A stretch of DNA of 64,000 nucleotides, from contig NZ_JAIWKS010000016.1 in the NCBI RefSeq assembly GCF_021271205.1, forward strand, positions 35,602-99,601, given 5' to 3'. The translations under genes and the position numbers were made by a program. Source of the DNA: Pseudomonas uvaldensis. Lineage in GTDB: Bacteria; Pseudomonadota; Gammaproteobacteria; Pseudomonadales; Pseudomonadaceae. This document shows positions 43,876-52,048 of this stretch, one piece after another (position 1 is the first letter of the stretch; each line of letters begins with the position of its first letter). The notes under the pieces are model-generated. The model saw only the letters and a program-made list of their open reading frames with translations, was not told where the DNA came from and did no database searches.

Positions 43876-44133
43876 TTAAGCTGCGATAACGCTTACGTAA
43901 CGACGACCGAAGGCGCCTTTTACTTCGAACTTGATCACGCCTTCAATTTTAGCGAAGAGGGTGTGATCCTTGCCCATGCCCACGCCGTAGCCAGCGTGGA
44001 ATTGGGTGCCGCGCTGACGCACGATGATGTTGCCTGCTTTGATAGCCTGGCCGCCATACATCTTCACGCCAAGGCGTTTGGCTTCTGAGTCGCGACCGTT
44101 ACGGGTACTACCACCAGCTTTTTTGTGTGCCAT
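43876..44133 (-). CDS. rpmA: 50S ribosomal protein L27
   Basis: An 85-residue ribosomal protein placed at the peptidyl-transferase centre. It starts MAHKKAGGSTRNGRDSEAKRLGVK, the L27 signature, without the cleaved N-terminal extension seen in Firmicutes. It follows rplU after 35 bases and has a clear Shine-Dalgarno (AGGAG). Confidence 0.98.
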   Translation of the reverse strand: MAHKKAGGSTRNGRDSEAKRLGVKMYGGQAIKAGNIIVRQRGTQFHAGYGVGMGKDHTLFAKIEGVIKFEVKGAFGRRYVSVIAA

Positions 44134-44168
44134 GAGTTCAATTCTCCTAGTGAGGAATTAGGCTGAAA

Positions 44169-44483
44169 TTAAGCCTGAATACCGGTGATTTTGATCTCGG
44201 TGTACCACTGGCGGTGGCCCATACGCTTCATGTGGTGCTTACGACGACGGAACTTGATGATGCGGACTTTATCGTGACGACCTTGGGAGATCACTTCAGC
44301 CACAACGGTAGCGCCAGCAACGACTGGAGCGCCGATATTCACATCGTCACCATTGGCGACCAACAGAACACGATCAAAAGTCACGGATTCGCCGGTGGCG
44401 ACTTCCAGTTTTTCGATCTTCAGGTATTCACCTGGGGCGACCTTGTATTGCTTGCCACCAGTAACGATTACTGCGTACGACAT
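44169..44483 (-). CDS. rplU: 50S ribosomal protein L21
   Basis: A 104-residue ribosomal protein binding 23S rRNA. MSYAVIVTGGKQYKVAPGEYLKIEKL and the KFRRRKHHMKRMGHRQWYTEIKI tail are typical of L21. I start at ATG 44483, which has GGAG about 6 bases ahead. It forms an operon with rpmA behind a promoter at 44616-44644. Confidence 0.98.
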   Translation of the reverse strand: MSYAVIVTGGKQYKVAPGEYLKIEKLEVATGESVTFDRVLLVANGDDVNIGAPVVAGATVVAEVISQGRHDKVRIIKFRRRKHHMKRMGHRQWYTEIKITGIQA

Positions 44484-44615
44484 GGTATTTCTCCGATAAT
44501 CCTGCTCACCCAGCGCTTTATAGAAAAAGGTATTGGCTGGCATGGCTGCATGGGCTGGAAGGCCCGGGATGCAATTGCGTAAGGCAGGTGCTGCCCAGGA
44601 AGTTCAGGGTGCGCG

Positions 44616-44644
44616 ATTGTACGCAAGCCAACGGAGCCTTGCAA
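44616..44644 (-). promoter_or_regulatory. Promoter of rplU-rpmA
   Basis: TTGCAA, 17-base spacer and TACAAT on the minus strand, followed by CGCGCAC, a GC-rich discriminator. Confidence 0.7.
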
Positions 44645-44662
44645 GTAGCCGTCCATCGTGCC

Positions 44663-44691
44663 TTGACAGCCCCGGACATGGGTCCTAGCAT
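44663..44691 (+). promoter_or_regulatory. Promoter of ispB
   Basis: TTGACA, 17-base spacer and TAGCAT on the plus strand, followed by GCCGCGC. The -35 elements of this and the rplU promoter are only 18 bases apart, back to back. Confidence 0.65.
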
Positions 44692-44723
44692 GCCGCGCAA
44701 CCCTTCTGGAGCGCCTGTCGCTG

Positions 44724-45692
44724 ATGCAACCCCAAGCTTTCTACCGCGCAGTGGCGGACGATTTTAGTGCCGTCGACGGCATCATCAAGAAGCAGCTGAC
44801 TTCCCGAGTGCCGCTGGTCTCGAAGATCGGCGACTATATCACCTCGGCTGGCGGCAAGCGCCTGCGTCCTTTATTGGTGCTTTTGTGCGGCAAGGCCCTG
44901 GGCCGCGAAGGCGACGATCTGCGCCTGCTGGCCGCCACCATCGAGTTCCTGCACACCGCGACCCTGCTGCACGATGACGTGGTCGACATGTCCGGCATGC
45001 GCCGTGGCCGCTCGACCGCCAATGCCATGTGGGGCAACGCGCCGAGCGTCCTGGTGGGCGACTTCCTGTACTCGCGCTCGTTCGAGATGATGGTCGAGCT
45101 GGGCTCGATGCCGGTCATGAAGATTCTGTCCCAGGCGACCCGCATCATTGCCGAGGGCGAAGTCCTTCAGTTGTCCAAGGTGCGCGACGCCAGCACCACG
45201 GAAGAAACGTACATGGAGGTCATCCGCGGCAAGACCGCGATGCTCTTCGAAGCCTCCACCCACAGCGCGGCTGCCCTGGCCGGCGCCACCGCCGAACAGA
45301 GCGAAGCGCTGCGCACCTTTGGCGATCACCTGGGCGTGGCCTTCCAACTGGTGGACGACTTGCTGGACTACAAGGGTGATGCCGAAACCCTGGGCAAGAA
45401 CGTCGGAGACGACCTGGCCGAAGGCAAGCCGACCCTGCCGCTGATCTACACCATGCGCGAAGGCACGCCGGAACAGGCGGCGCTGGTACGCCAGGCCATC
45501 CAGAAAGGCGGGATCGAAGACCTGGAAAGCATCCGCGTAGCGGTCGAAGCGTCCGGCTCGCTGGAATACACCGCGAAACTCGCTCGCGACTATGTTGCCC
45601 GCGCCATCAAATGCCTCGATGCCCTGCCGGCCAGCGAATACCGTGATGCACTGGTTGAGCTGAGCGAGTTTGCGGTGGCTCGCACTCACTGA
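44724..45692 (+). CDS. ispB: Polyprenyl (octaprenyl-type) diphosphate synthase IspB
   Basis: A 322-residue trans-prenyltransferase that builds the side chain of ubiquinone (nine units in most Pseudomonas, so the product may be solanesyl diphosphate). The first Asp-rich motif is LLHDDVVDMSGMRRGR near residue 80 and the second is FQLVDDLLDYKGD near 210. Start ATG 44724 follows a weak GGAGCG. It is divergent from rplU. A small perfect REP hairpin follows. Confidence 0.95.
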   Translation: MQPQAFYRAVADDFSAVDGIIKKQLTSRVPLVSKIGDYITSAGGKRLRPLLVLLCGKALGREGDDLRLLAATIEFLHTATLLHDDVVDMSGMRRGRSTANAMWGNAPSVLVGDFLYSRSFEMMVELGSMPVMKILSQATRIIAEGEVLQLSKVRDASTTEETYMEVIRGKTAMLFEASTHSAAALAGATAEQSEALRTFGDHLGVAFQLVDDLLDYKGDAETLGKNVGDDLAEGKPTLPLIYTMREGTPEQAALVRQAIQKGGIEDLESIRVAVEASGSLEYTAKLARDYVARAIKCLDALPASEYRDALVELSEFAVARTH

Positions 45693-45708
45693 TTGCAACA
45701 AAGTACTC

Positions 45709-45731
45709 TGTGGGAGCGACCCGCTCCCACA
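45709..45731. repeat. Minimal REP hairpin after ispB
   Basis: TGTGGGAGCG-ACC-CGCTCCCACA, perfect 10-bp arms with a three-base loop, no T-run. Confidence 0.8.
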
Positions 45732-45815
45732 TTTAGAGAGTCATGCCTGCCCTTCCCTTCGCAAAACCTTATATAATGTGCGCCCTTTTGCCCTCCTGAC
45801 ACTCAAGGAACCTTA

Positions 45816-46157
45816 GTGAGCACGTTGCCTCCCTGCCCGAAATGCAATTCCGAATACACCTACGAAGACGGCACCCAGCTGGTCTGCCCGGAGTGTGCCC
45901 ACGAATGGTCCGCCAGCGGTGAAGCTGAGGCGGCGTCCGAGGACACGGTGAAAAAGGATTCGGTCGGCAACGTCCTGCAGGACGGCGACACCATCACCGT
46001 GATCAAGGACCTCAAGGTCAAGGGCACGTCGTTGGTGGTCAAGGTGGGCACCAAGGTCAAGAACATCCGCCTGTGCGATGGCGACCACGACATCGACTGC
46101 AAGATCGATGGCATCGGTCCGATGAAGCTCAAATCCGAGTTCGTCAGAAAAGTCTGA
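45816..46157 (+). CDS. yjdM: Zinc-ribbon protein YjdM (PhnA)
   Basis: A 113-residue cytoplasmic protein. The N-terminal zinc ribbon CPKC...CPEC lies at residues 7-27, followed by an SH3-like PhnA domain (DSVGNVLQDGDTITVIKDLKVKG). It was named phnA from the E. coli phosphonate region, but is not a phosphonoacetate hydrolase; its role is unclear. The start is GTG 45816 with AAGGA 7 bases ahead. A TATAAT -10-like element lies near 45773. Confidence 0.88.
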   Translation: MSTLPPCPKCNSEYTYEDGTQLVCPECAHEWSASGEAEAASEDTVKKDSVGNVLQDGDTITVIKDLKVKGTSLVVKVGTKVKNIRLCDGDHDIDCKIDGIGPMKLKSEFVRKV

Positions 46158-46317
46158 TTCATCTGTGATTCCATCCCGCGCCCAGCGTGGGATGGCGCCA
46201 CACCCTCCCCCGTTTCAGCCCGCGTTTCCTCGCACCCGAGCGATGCCTGCGGTTTTAGCAGCCACAACCCATCGTCCGAAAAAATTTCAGAACACAAATA
46301 GAGCCTTGCTATTTAGC

Positions 46318-46337
46318 GAATAAGAATTATTCTCATC
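46318..46337 (+). promoter_or_regulatory. Fur box upstream of the PA4570-type gene
   Basis: GAATAAGAATTATTCTCATC is a close match to Pseudomonas Fur sites of the AATGAGAATNATTCTCATT form, with an AGAAT-T-ATTCT core. It overlaps the likely -10 region, 16 bases before the start codon. Confidence 0.75.
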
Positions 46338-46352
46338 GAACCCATCAAGGAG

Positions 46353-46619
46353 ATGAGCACCATGACTTATTTGATCGATGCCTGGCTGGACCGCCCACAT
46401 CCCTATCTCAGGATTCTGCATCGGGAAACCGGGGAAGTCTGCGCGGTGATAGAAGAAGACGCCCTGAACGAACTGCAGGACCAGGGAGATCTGGACCTCA
46501 CCAGCCTCAATTCCAGCGAGCCGACGGTGCTCAAGGAACTGGTGCGCAACCTGTTCCTGTTCTGCTATGCCCGGGCGTTGCGTCCGACGAGTGATTTCAG
46601 CGGCAGGTTCCACGGATGA
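46353..46619 (+). CDS. PA4570-type small protein, likely iron-repressed
   Basis: An 88-residue acidic soluble protein (MSTMTYLIDAWLDRPHPYLRIL, then VCAVIEEDALNELQDQG). I recognise it as the homologue of P. aeruginosa PA4570, which is strongly repressed by iron. A Fur box lies just upstream. It has two cysteines but no clear metal site or enzyme motif. A start at the second Met (46362) is possible; the first has AAGGAG about 6 bases ahead. Role in iron economy is inference from regulation. Confidence 0.75.
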   Translation: MSTMTYLIDAWLDRPHPYLRILHRETGEVCAVIEEDALNELQDQGDLDLTSLNSSEPTVLKELVRNLFLFCYARALRPTSDFSGRFHG

Positions 46620-46631
46620 ACGCAGAGGTCA

Positions 46632-46722
46632 TGTGGGAGCGGGCTTGCTCGCGAAGGGGTCGGCACATTCAACATCTTCGCTGAATAGCACACCGCTTTC
46701 GCGAGCAAGCCCGCTCCCACAG
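46632..46722. repeat. REP pair (REPIN)
   Basis: ATGTGGGAGCGGGCTTGCTC at 46631 onward and its inverted partner TTCGCGAGCAAGCCCGCTCC ending near 46722, separated by about 42 bases, in the convergent space before fklB. Confidence 0.88.
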
Positions 46723-46742
46723 GTTTACCGGATCGGCAAGTC

Positions 46743-47360
46743 TTACAGAACGTCCAGCAGCTCGACGTCGAACACCAGTACGCTGTGCGGCGGGATGCTG
46801 CCAACGCCTTGAGCGCCGTAAGCCAGCTCGCTCGGCACGTACAGGCGCCATTTGCTGCCGGTGTTCATCAGTTGCAGCGCTTCGGTCCAGCCCGGGATCA
46901 CGCCGCCAACCGGGAATTCGGCTGGCTGGCCACGATCGTAGGAGCTGTCGAACACGGTGCCGTCGATCAGCGTGCCGTGGTAGTGGGTACGCACCTGGTC
47001 TTCACGGGTCGGCTTGGCGCCTTCGCCCTGGGTCAGCACTTCGAATTGCAGGCCCGAAGCCAGGGTGGTGATGCCTTCGCGCTTGGCGTTTTCAGCCAGG
47101 AAAGCACGACCGGCGCCAGCAGCGGCTTCAGCCTTGGCGGCTGCTTCGGCCTGCATGATTTCGCGGATGACCTTGAAGCTGGCGGACATTTCTTCCTGGC
47201 CCACACGGCTCGGCTTGCCGGCAAAAGCGTCGGTCAGGCCAGCCAGGATCGCATCCAGGCTGACGCCCGGTGGCGGGTTGTCACGCAGCTGGTCGCCCAA
47301 CTGACGGCCAATGCCGTAGCTGACGCGGGTTTCGTCGGTGGACAGGTTAACTTCGGACAT
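46743..47360 (-). CDS. fklB: FKBP-type peptidyl-prolyl isomerase FklB
   Basis: A 205-residue isomerase with an N-terminal dimerisation domain (residues 1-95, including an Ala/Glu-rich helix) and a C-terminal FKBP domain (YHGTLIDGTVFDSSYDRGQPAEFPVGGVIPGWTEAL). No signal peptide is visible from the chosen start ATG 47360, so it is cytoplasmic. Longer forms up to 47489 add a region without family similarity. FkpB in this window is a second, smaller FKBP. Confidence 0.92.
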   Translation of the reverse strand: MSEVNLSTDETRVSYGIGRQLGDQLRDNPPPGVSLDAILAGLTDAFAGKPSRVGQEEMSASFKVIREIMQAEAAAKAEAAAGAGRAFLAENAKREGITTLASGLQFEVLTQGEGAKPTREDQVRTHYHGTLIDGTVFDSSYDRGQPAEFPVGGVIPGWTEALQLMNTGSKWRLYVPSELAYGAQGVGSIPPHSVLVFDVELLDVL

Positions 47361-47549
47361 GGTACTGCTCCGCTGAGGGGACGGCTCGGGATAAGGCCGT
47401 GCGTGACACACCGCCTCCCGGAGCGCCCGGAACCAAAAGGGCGAGCAGACTAGCACAGATGCCGCGACGGATGAGCGCTCGTTCATCAAAGCGCTCCGCC
47501 GGAAACGACAACGCCCGCCTGCGGCCAGGAGGCAGGCGCTGCGGGGACC

Positions 47550-48038
47550 TCAGTGCTTGGTCAGCTTGTCCAGGTAGCCCATGGCGAAGGCCGACACCAC
47601 GAAGGTCATGTGGATGATCACATACCACATCAAGTGCTCGGCATCGATGTTCTGAGCATCCATGAAGATGCGCAGCAGGTGGATGGAGGAAATCGCCACA
47701 ATGGAGGCCGCGACCTTCATCTTCAATGATGAAGAGTCCATGGTGCCAAGCCAGTTGAGCTTTTCCTTATCGGAATCAATGTCCAGCTGCGAGACGAAGT
47801 TCTCATAGCCGGAAATCATCACCATCACCAGCAGGCCGCCCACCAGCGCCATGTCGATCAACGACAGCAACACGAGGATCAGGTCGGACTCGGCCATGGA
47901 GAACACGTTAGGGATGACGTGGAAGACTTCCTGAAAGAATTTCAGCGCCAGGGCCAGCAAACCCAGGGACAACCCGAAATAGATCGGCGCCAGCAACCAA
48001 CGGGAGGCATACATTGCATTTTCGATAAAGCGTTCCAT
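47550..48038 (-). CDS. YqhA-type UPF0114 membrane protein
   Basis: A 162-residue inner-membrane protein of the TIGR00645/UPF0114 family with three or four membrane helices and the conserved SRWLLAPIYFGLSLGLLAL start. KLNWLGTMDSSSLKMKVAASIVAISSIHLLR is the family core. Function unknown. It lies 189 bases from fklB. Confidence 0.85.
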   Translation of the reverse strand: MERFIENAMYASRWLLAPIYFGLSLGLLALALKFFQEVFHVIPNVFSMAESDLILVLLSLIDMALVGGLLVMVMISGYENFVSQLDIDSDKEKLNWLGTMDSSSLKMKVAASIVAISSIHLLRIFMDAQNIDAEHLMWYVIIHMTFVVSAFAMGYLDKLTKH

Positions 48039-48155
48039 TGAATCTCACACCAGGGCTTAAATGGCGGCGAGTATATCAGCCGCCCTGGCCCTCACAAACG
48101 CCCGCCCCTCCCTGGCCACGCCTTCGAATCAATGCTCAGCCCCCGTCGAGGATCA

Positions 48156-48497
48156 TCAATGGGGCGGGCGGAACTCAAAGCTGCCGCCGCTGCGACTGCG
48201 CCCGCCGTTGATCTCACGCAATTGGGCTTGCATGTGCAGGCACCAGATCTGCGGGTCATCGGCCAACTTATAGCCGTGCAACGTCAGGCTTTGCACGATA
48301 CTGTCAAGGATGGATTCAGCGGCGTTCGGACCGGGAAAAGGGCCTTGGGCCTTGAGGGCGGAAGGTTGTTCGCCGGCCATTCCGGCGGCGAAGAGCAAGG
48401 TCCACATGCCGTTATCGCCCGCCAGCGGGCGGATAGCGCATTCGATACGGGTGACCAGTCCCAGGCATTGACGGGTGAGACAAAGGTTGCGCGACAT
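48156..48497 (-). CDS. Conserved hypothetical protein
   Basis: A 113-residue protein beginning MSRNLCLTRQCLGLVTRIECAIRPL, with GAGGGG 8 bases before the ATG. It has four cysteines but no standard metal motif, and ends in a Gly/Ser/Arg-rich tail. I recall a homologue at the same place in P. aeruginosa, beside the lon-related gene. No function is known. Confidence 0.65.
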   Translation of the reverse strand: MSRNLCLTRQCLGLVTRIECAIRPLAGDNGMWTLLFAAGMAGEQPSALKAQGPFPGPNAAESILDSIVQSLTLHGYKLADDPQIWCLHMQAQLREINGGRSRSGGSFEFRPPH

Positions 48498-48519
48498 GGC
48501 GGCGCCCCTCAGTGATACG

Positions 48520-48674
48520 GTATTTCAGCCTGCAAAGGCTGGTTCGATCCGATGATGGCTCTCGTTATCCTTGAACTGAGAATAGAAGAAAAGTTCCGCT
48601 CGCAAGCGCACCGAGACCAGAATGCGCCGAATGGTCATAGTGTGGATATTGACGCCAAAGTGGCGTCTTTTTTT
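48520..48674 (+). ncRNA. Candidate small RNA upstream of an orphan terminator
   Basis: No plus-strand gene lies in this 253-base space, yet there is a textbook plus-strand terminator at its right part. The stretch before it has no good coding frame. The 5' end is a guess; no convincing promoter could be fixed. The tail (hairpin plus U7) is of the kind bound by Hfq. Confidence 0.35.
48651..48674 (+). terminator. Orphan plus-strand terminator
   Basis: GACGCCA-AAG-TGGCGTC, perfect 7-bp arms, followed by seven T residues. Both neighbouring genes are on the minus strand, so it does not serve an annotated gene. Confidence 0.8.
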
Positions 48675-48706
48675 CACCTGATCGCAGCAGAATTCAATCA
48701 CAGAAC

Positions 48707-48740
48707 CATTGTGGGAGCGAACCTGCTCGCTCCCACAATG
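48707..48740. repeat. REP hairpin after the Lon-related protease gene
   Basis: CATTGTGGGAGCGA-ACCTGC-TCGCTCCCACAATG, perfect 14-bp arms, 11 bases after the stop of the protease gene. It may protect the 3' end of that message. Confidence 0.8.
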
Positions 48741-48750
48741 AAATCCAGGG

Positions 48751-51189
48751 TCAGGCCGGCTTGGCCTCTGCCAGGGCCTGCTGCGCCAGTTCCTTTTCCG
48801 CCTCCTTGATGTCCTCCTCGCTGACCATTTCGGCAATCACTCGCAACCGCTCCACGACCCGGGCATTGACACTGCCTTCAGGGAATTCACCGTTTTCATC
48901 CGGCTCACCGGCGGGCTCACCTACCAGCAGGCTCAGGGCCTCGTCCGCCTGGCGCACCGCGTAAACGTGGAACTGCCCTGCCCGCACGGCGGCCAATACT
49001 TTTTCATCGAGCATCAGGGTGGCGACGTTGGCCTGGGGAATGATCGCCCCTTGCTCGCCGGTCAGCCCGCGGGCCTCGCAGAGGCGGAAGAAGCCCTCGA
49101 TCTTCTCGTTGACCCCACCCACGGCCTGCACCTCACCGAACTGGTTGATCGAACCGGTGATGGCGAAGCACTGTTTCAGCGGCGTCTTCGACAAGGCGGA
49201 GATCAGGGTGCAAGCCTCGCCCAGCGAAGCGCTGTCGCCATCGACATAGCCGTAGGACTGTTCCAAAGCAATGCTGGCCGAAATCGCCAGCGGGAATTCC
49301 TGGGCGTAGCGGCTGCCCAGATAGCCCGTGAGGATCATCACGCCTTTGGAGTGGATCGGCTGGCCGAGGTTGACCTCACGCTCGATGTCGACGATACCGC
49401 TGCCGCCCGGATACACCGTCGCGGAAATCCGGGCCGGCACACCGAACGCCGAATCCCCCACTTCCAGTACCGTCAGCCCGTTGCATTTGCCCACGGCGGC
49501 GCCATCGGTGTCGATCAGGATGATTCCCGCCAGCATGTCGTCGAGGATTCGCGCCGAGACACGCCCGGTGCGGGTGGCCTTAGCCTTGAGGGCACGCTCG
49601 ATATGGCCGGCGTCGGTCATCTCGTCGCCAGCCAACTGGCGGATGAAGTCCGCCTCGCTGACCAGCTGGAACAGATCGCCGATGCGCGCCGACAGGCGTC
49701 CCTGGTGTTCGGCCAGGCGCGCACTGTAGGTCGCCAGGCGCGCCACTGCATCAGCGGTCAGCGGCGCCATGCCCTCTTCCGAGGTGCGGGTCTTGAGCAA
49801 CTGGGCGAACTGCTCCAGGCTTTCGTCGCCCATGGGAATGTCTTCGTCGAAGTCCACCAGCACGCGAAACATTTCCTGGAAATCCGAATCCAGGTCTTGC
49901 AGGGCGTAGTAGAGCTGGCGAGCGCCGATGATCACCACTTTGACCTGCAGTGGAATGTGCTGCGGCGTCAGGGTCACCGTCGCCAGTCGTCCCAGCTCAC
50001 CCAGGGGCGACTCCATTTTCAACTTGCGCGATTGCAGGGCGCGCTTGAGCGCATCCCACACGAACGGCTCGCCCAGCATCTTTTCCGCTTCCAGAATCAG
50101 GAAGCCGCCATTGGCCCGGTGCAAGGCGCCGGGACGCAACTGCCGGTAGGTGGTGTAGAGCGCGCCCTGGTCCGTGCTGTATTCGATGCGCCCGAACAGA
50201 TTGTCATAGGTAGGGTGCGGCTCGAACACCACCGGAGCCCCGCCACTGGCTGGATGCCCGACCACCAGGCTTGGCGCGTATTGCTCCTCCAGCAGCTTGC
50301 GGGCGACGGCATCGCTCTTACTGTCGTCCACCAGTTGCTCGACCACCGTCCTGAGCAAATTGACCTGCATCGCCTGCAGATAACCGCAGACCGCCGCGTT
50401 CTCCGCATATTTTTCAGACAGTGGCGCCAGCAACGGCTGCAGGGCCAGGGTGATGGTTTCTTCGTTGAGCTGGCGCAGTTGGTTGTTGGACTCGCGTTTC
50501 CACTGCGGCAGGCTGGCGAGCTCTTCGTTCAGGCGCTCTTCCAGACCGGAGATGTCGTCATGGAAACGTTCGCGATCAGCCTCCGGCAGTTGGGCGAACT
50601 CCGCCTCATCCAGGGCCTTGCCTTCGCTCATTGGGGTAAAGGCGATATTGCTGCTGTCGCGGTACAACGCGACATCCTTCTCCAATGCCAGGCGCTCGAT
50701 CACGTCGAGGGCGCGGTCGTAGCGCTGGTTGAAGGCACGGTCGATCGCACTTTTTTTCTGCTGGTAGGACGGATGCTCGAACACCGCCGGAAAAGTCGCC
50801 AGCAGGTTGTCGATCAGGCCGTTGATGTCGGCGATGAAAGCGCCGGCAGTGCCGGAAGGCAGCTCCAGGGCCCGAGGCTCGCGGGGTTCGTCGAAATTAT
50901 TGACATAGACCCAATCGGCCGGGGTCTGCATGCGCTTGCCTTCGGCCTTGAGATAGCGCTTGACGAACGAAAACCGGCCGGTGCCGGGTTCACCCATGAC
51001 AAATACGTTGTAACCGGGGCGCGGCATAGCCACGCCGAACTGCAATGCTTCGACCGCACGCTCCTGGCCAAGCACACCGCGGAAGGGCTCCAGATCATTG
51101 GTGGTAGAGAAGCTGAACTGTTCAGCGGAAAACGGACGGGTCAGCGCTTCGGGCGCTAGACGCAAGCTGGCAGCAACAGGATCAGGCAT
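48751..51189 (-). CDS. Lon-related AAA ATP-dependent protease
   Basis: An 812-residue protein with an AAA part (FGVAMPRPGYNVFVMGEPGTGRFS near residue 55 as an altered Walker A) and a C-terminal S16 (Lon) protease domain. The catalytic Ser is in GDSASLGEA near residue 650 and Lys in GGVNEKIEGFF near 695. It belongs to the LonB-like group often labelled Lon protease family protein or YcbZ. Walker A reads GEPGTGR, without the usual Lys, so nucleotide use may differ. It is a single-gene unit with a REP hairpin at its 3' end. Confidence 0.9.
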   Translation of the reverse strand: MPDPVAASLRLAPEALTRPFSAEQFSFSTTNDLEPFRGVLGQERAVEALQFGVAMPRPGYNVFVMGEPGTGRFSFVKRYLKAEGKRMQTPADWVYVNNFDEPREPRALELPSGTAGAFIADINGLIDNLLATFPAVFEHPSYQQKKSAIDRAFNQRYDRALDVIERLALEKDVALYRDSSNIAFTPMSEGKALDEAEFAQLPEADRERFHDDISGLEERLNEELASLPQWKRESNNQLRQLNEETITLALQPLLAPLSEKYAENAAVCGYLQAMQVNLLRTVVEQLVDDSKSDAVARKLLEEQYAPSLVVGHPASGGAPVVFEPHPTYDNLFGRIEYSTDQGALYTTYRQLRPGALHRANGGFLILEAEKMLGEPFVWDALKRALQSRKLKMESPLGELGRLATVTLTPQHIPLQVKVVIIGARQLYYALQDLDSDFQEMFRVLVDFDEDIPMGDESLEQFAQLLKTRTSEEGMAPLTADAVARLATYSARLAEHQGRLSARIGDLFQLVSEADFIRQLAGDEMTDAGHIERALKAKATRTGRVSARILDDMLAGIILIDTDGAAVGKCNGLTVLEVGDSAFGVPARISATVYPGGSGIVDIEREVNLGQPIHSKGVMILTGYLGSRYAQEFPLAISASIALEQSYGYVDGDSASLGEACTLISALSKTPLKQCFAITGSINQFGEVQAVGGVNEKIEGFFRLCEARGLTGEQGAIIPQANVATLMLDEKVLAAVRAGQFHVYAVRQADEALSLLVGEPAGEPDENGEFPEGSVNARVVERLRVIAEMVSEEDIKEAEKELAQQALAEAKPA

Positions 51190-51473
51190 CGGGCTTCCTT
51201 ACATCAGGCGGGGCAGATAACGGCATTCTGGCGCTGCGCGTACCGCACTGGCAAGGAGCGCCTCAGGTCAAAGCATAGTCAAGAGGCTCCCCCTGGGTCG
51301 GCGCCGGTAAATTCATGACTGGGAAGATAGTTTTTGCAAAATGTCACGGAACCCGCGGATCGTGCCTAAACTCCAAACTGCGCGGCTGGAACAATAACCG
51401 GCCCACTGGCACACGGCTCAACCGCCACGGGCCAGACCTGTCCATTGGTATGCACATAAAAGAGAACATAGCT

Positions 51474-51962
51474 ATGAAACGGATTCTTCTCGGTACTCTC
51501 TTCACCGCTGTATCCCTCAACGCCATGGCTCAGGCGCCGGGCGGCCCGGATTGCGGCTGGGGCAACATGCTGTTCGAAGGTCAGCGTGGCACTCCGGCTC
51601 ACTTCCTGGCATCCACCACCAACGGCACCTCCGGCAACGCCACCTTCGGCATGACATCCGGTACCAACGGCTGCTCCACCAACGCCGCACTGACCTACGG
51701 AGGCAAGTCCTGGCTGGCCATGAATGGCATGATGAACGAACTGTCCGAAGACATGGCCAAGGGGCAGGGCGAAGCGCTGACCACCTACGCCGTGGTGTTG
51801 GGCGTGGCACCGGAAGACCGTGCGCATTTCTCCGCCGTCACCCACGAGCACTTCCAGCAAATCTTCAACAAGGCTGACGTGACCGCGGAAGACGTGCATA
51901 CCAATACCCTGGCCGTGCTGAAAAACGACCCTCGTCTGGCCAAGTACGCAACTCAAGCTTAA
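51474..51962 (+). CDS. DUF3015 periplasmic protein
   Basis: A 162-residue exported protein with a signal peptide MKRILLGTLFTAVSLNAMA. The mature part starts QAPGGPDCGWGNMLFEGQRGT, the DUF3015 signature, and continues with a long SSTTNGTSGNATFGMTSGTNGC-type stretch rich in small residues. Two cysteines could form a disulfide. I use ATG 51474 because it gives the signal peptide. It lies 86 bases before the DUF4105 gene with a terminator between. Role unknown. Confidence 0.8.
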   Translation: MKRILLGTLFTAVSLNAMAQAPGGPDCGWGNMLFEGQRGTPAHFLASTTNGTSGNATFGMTSGTNGCSTNAALTYGGKSWLAMNGMMNELSEDMAKGQGEALTTYAVVLGVAPEDRAHFSAVTHEHFQQIFNKADVTAEDVHTNTLAVLKNDPRLAKYATQA

Positions 51963-51975
51963 GCTCGACCCCACT

Positions 51976-52006
51976 CGCTCCTTTCGGGGAGCGGGTTTTC
52001 TTTTTT
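51976..52006 (+). terminator. Terminator of the DUF3015 gene
   Basis: CGCTCC-TTTCG-GGGAGCG stem followed by TTTTC and a further T-run. Confidence 0.8.
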
Positions 52007-52048
52007 GGGCCCTTTTGGTCTTTATTTCGACTTTCCAAGTAGCCGACT

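Noticed and set aside
48967..51159. 730-residue plus-strand frame opposite the Lon-related gene
   Set aside because: Same reason; rich in His, Gln and Arg as usual for antisense of GC-rich genes.
51340..51400. AlgU-type promoter before the DUF3015 gene (GGAACCC...)
   Set aside because: The -35-like GGAAC is present but no TCTGA at the right distance.
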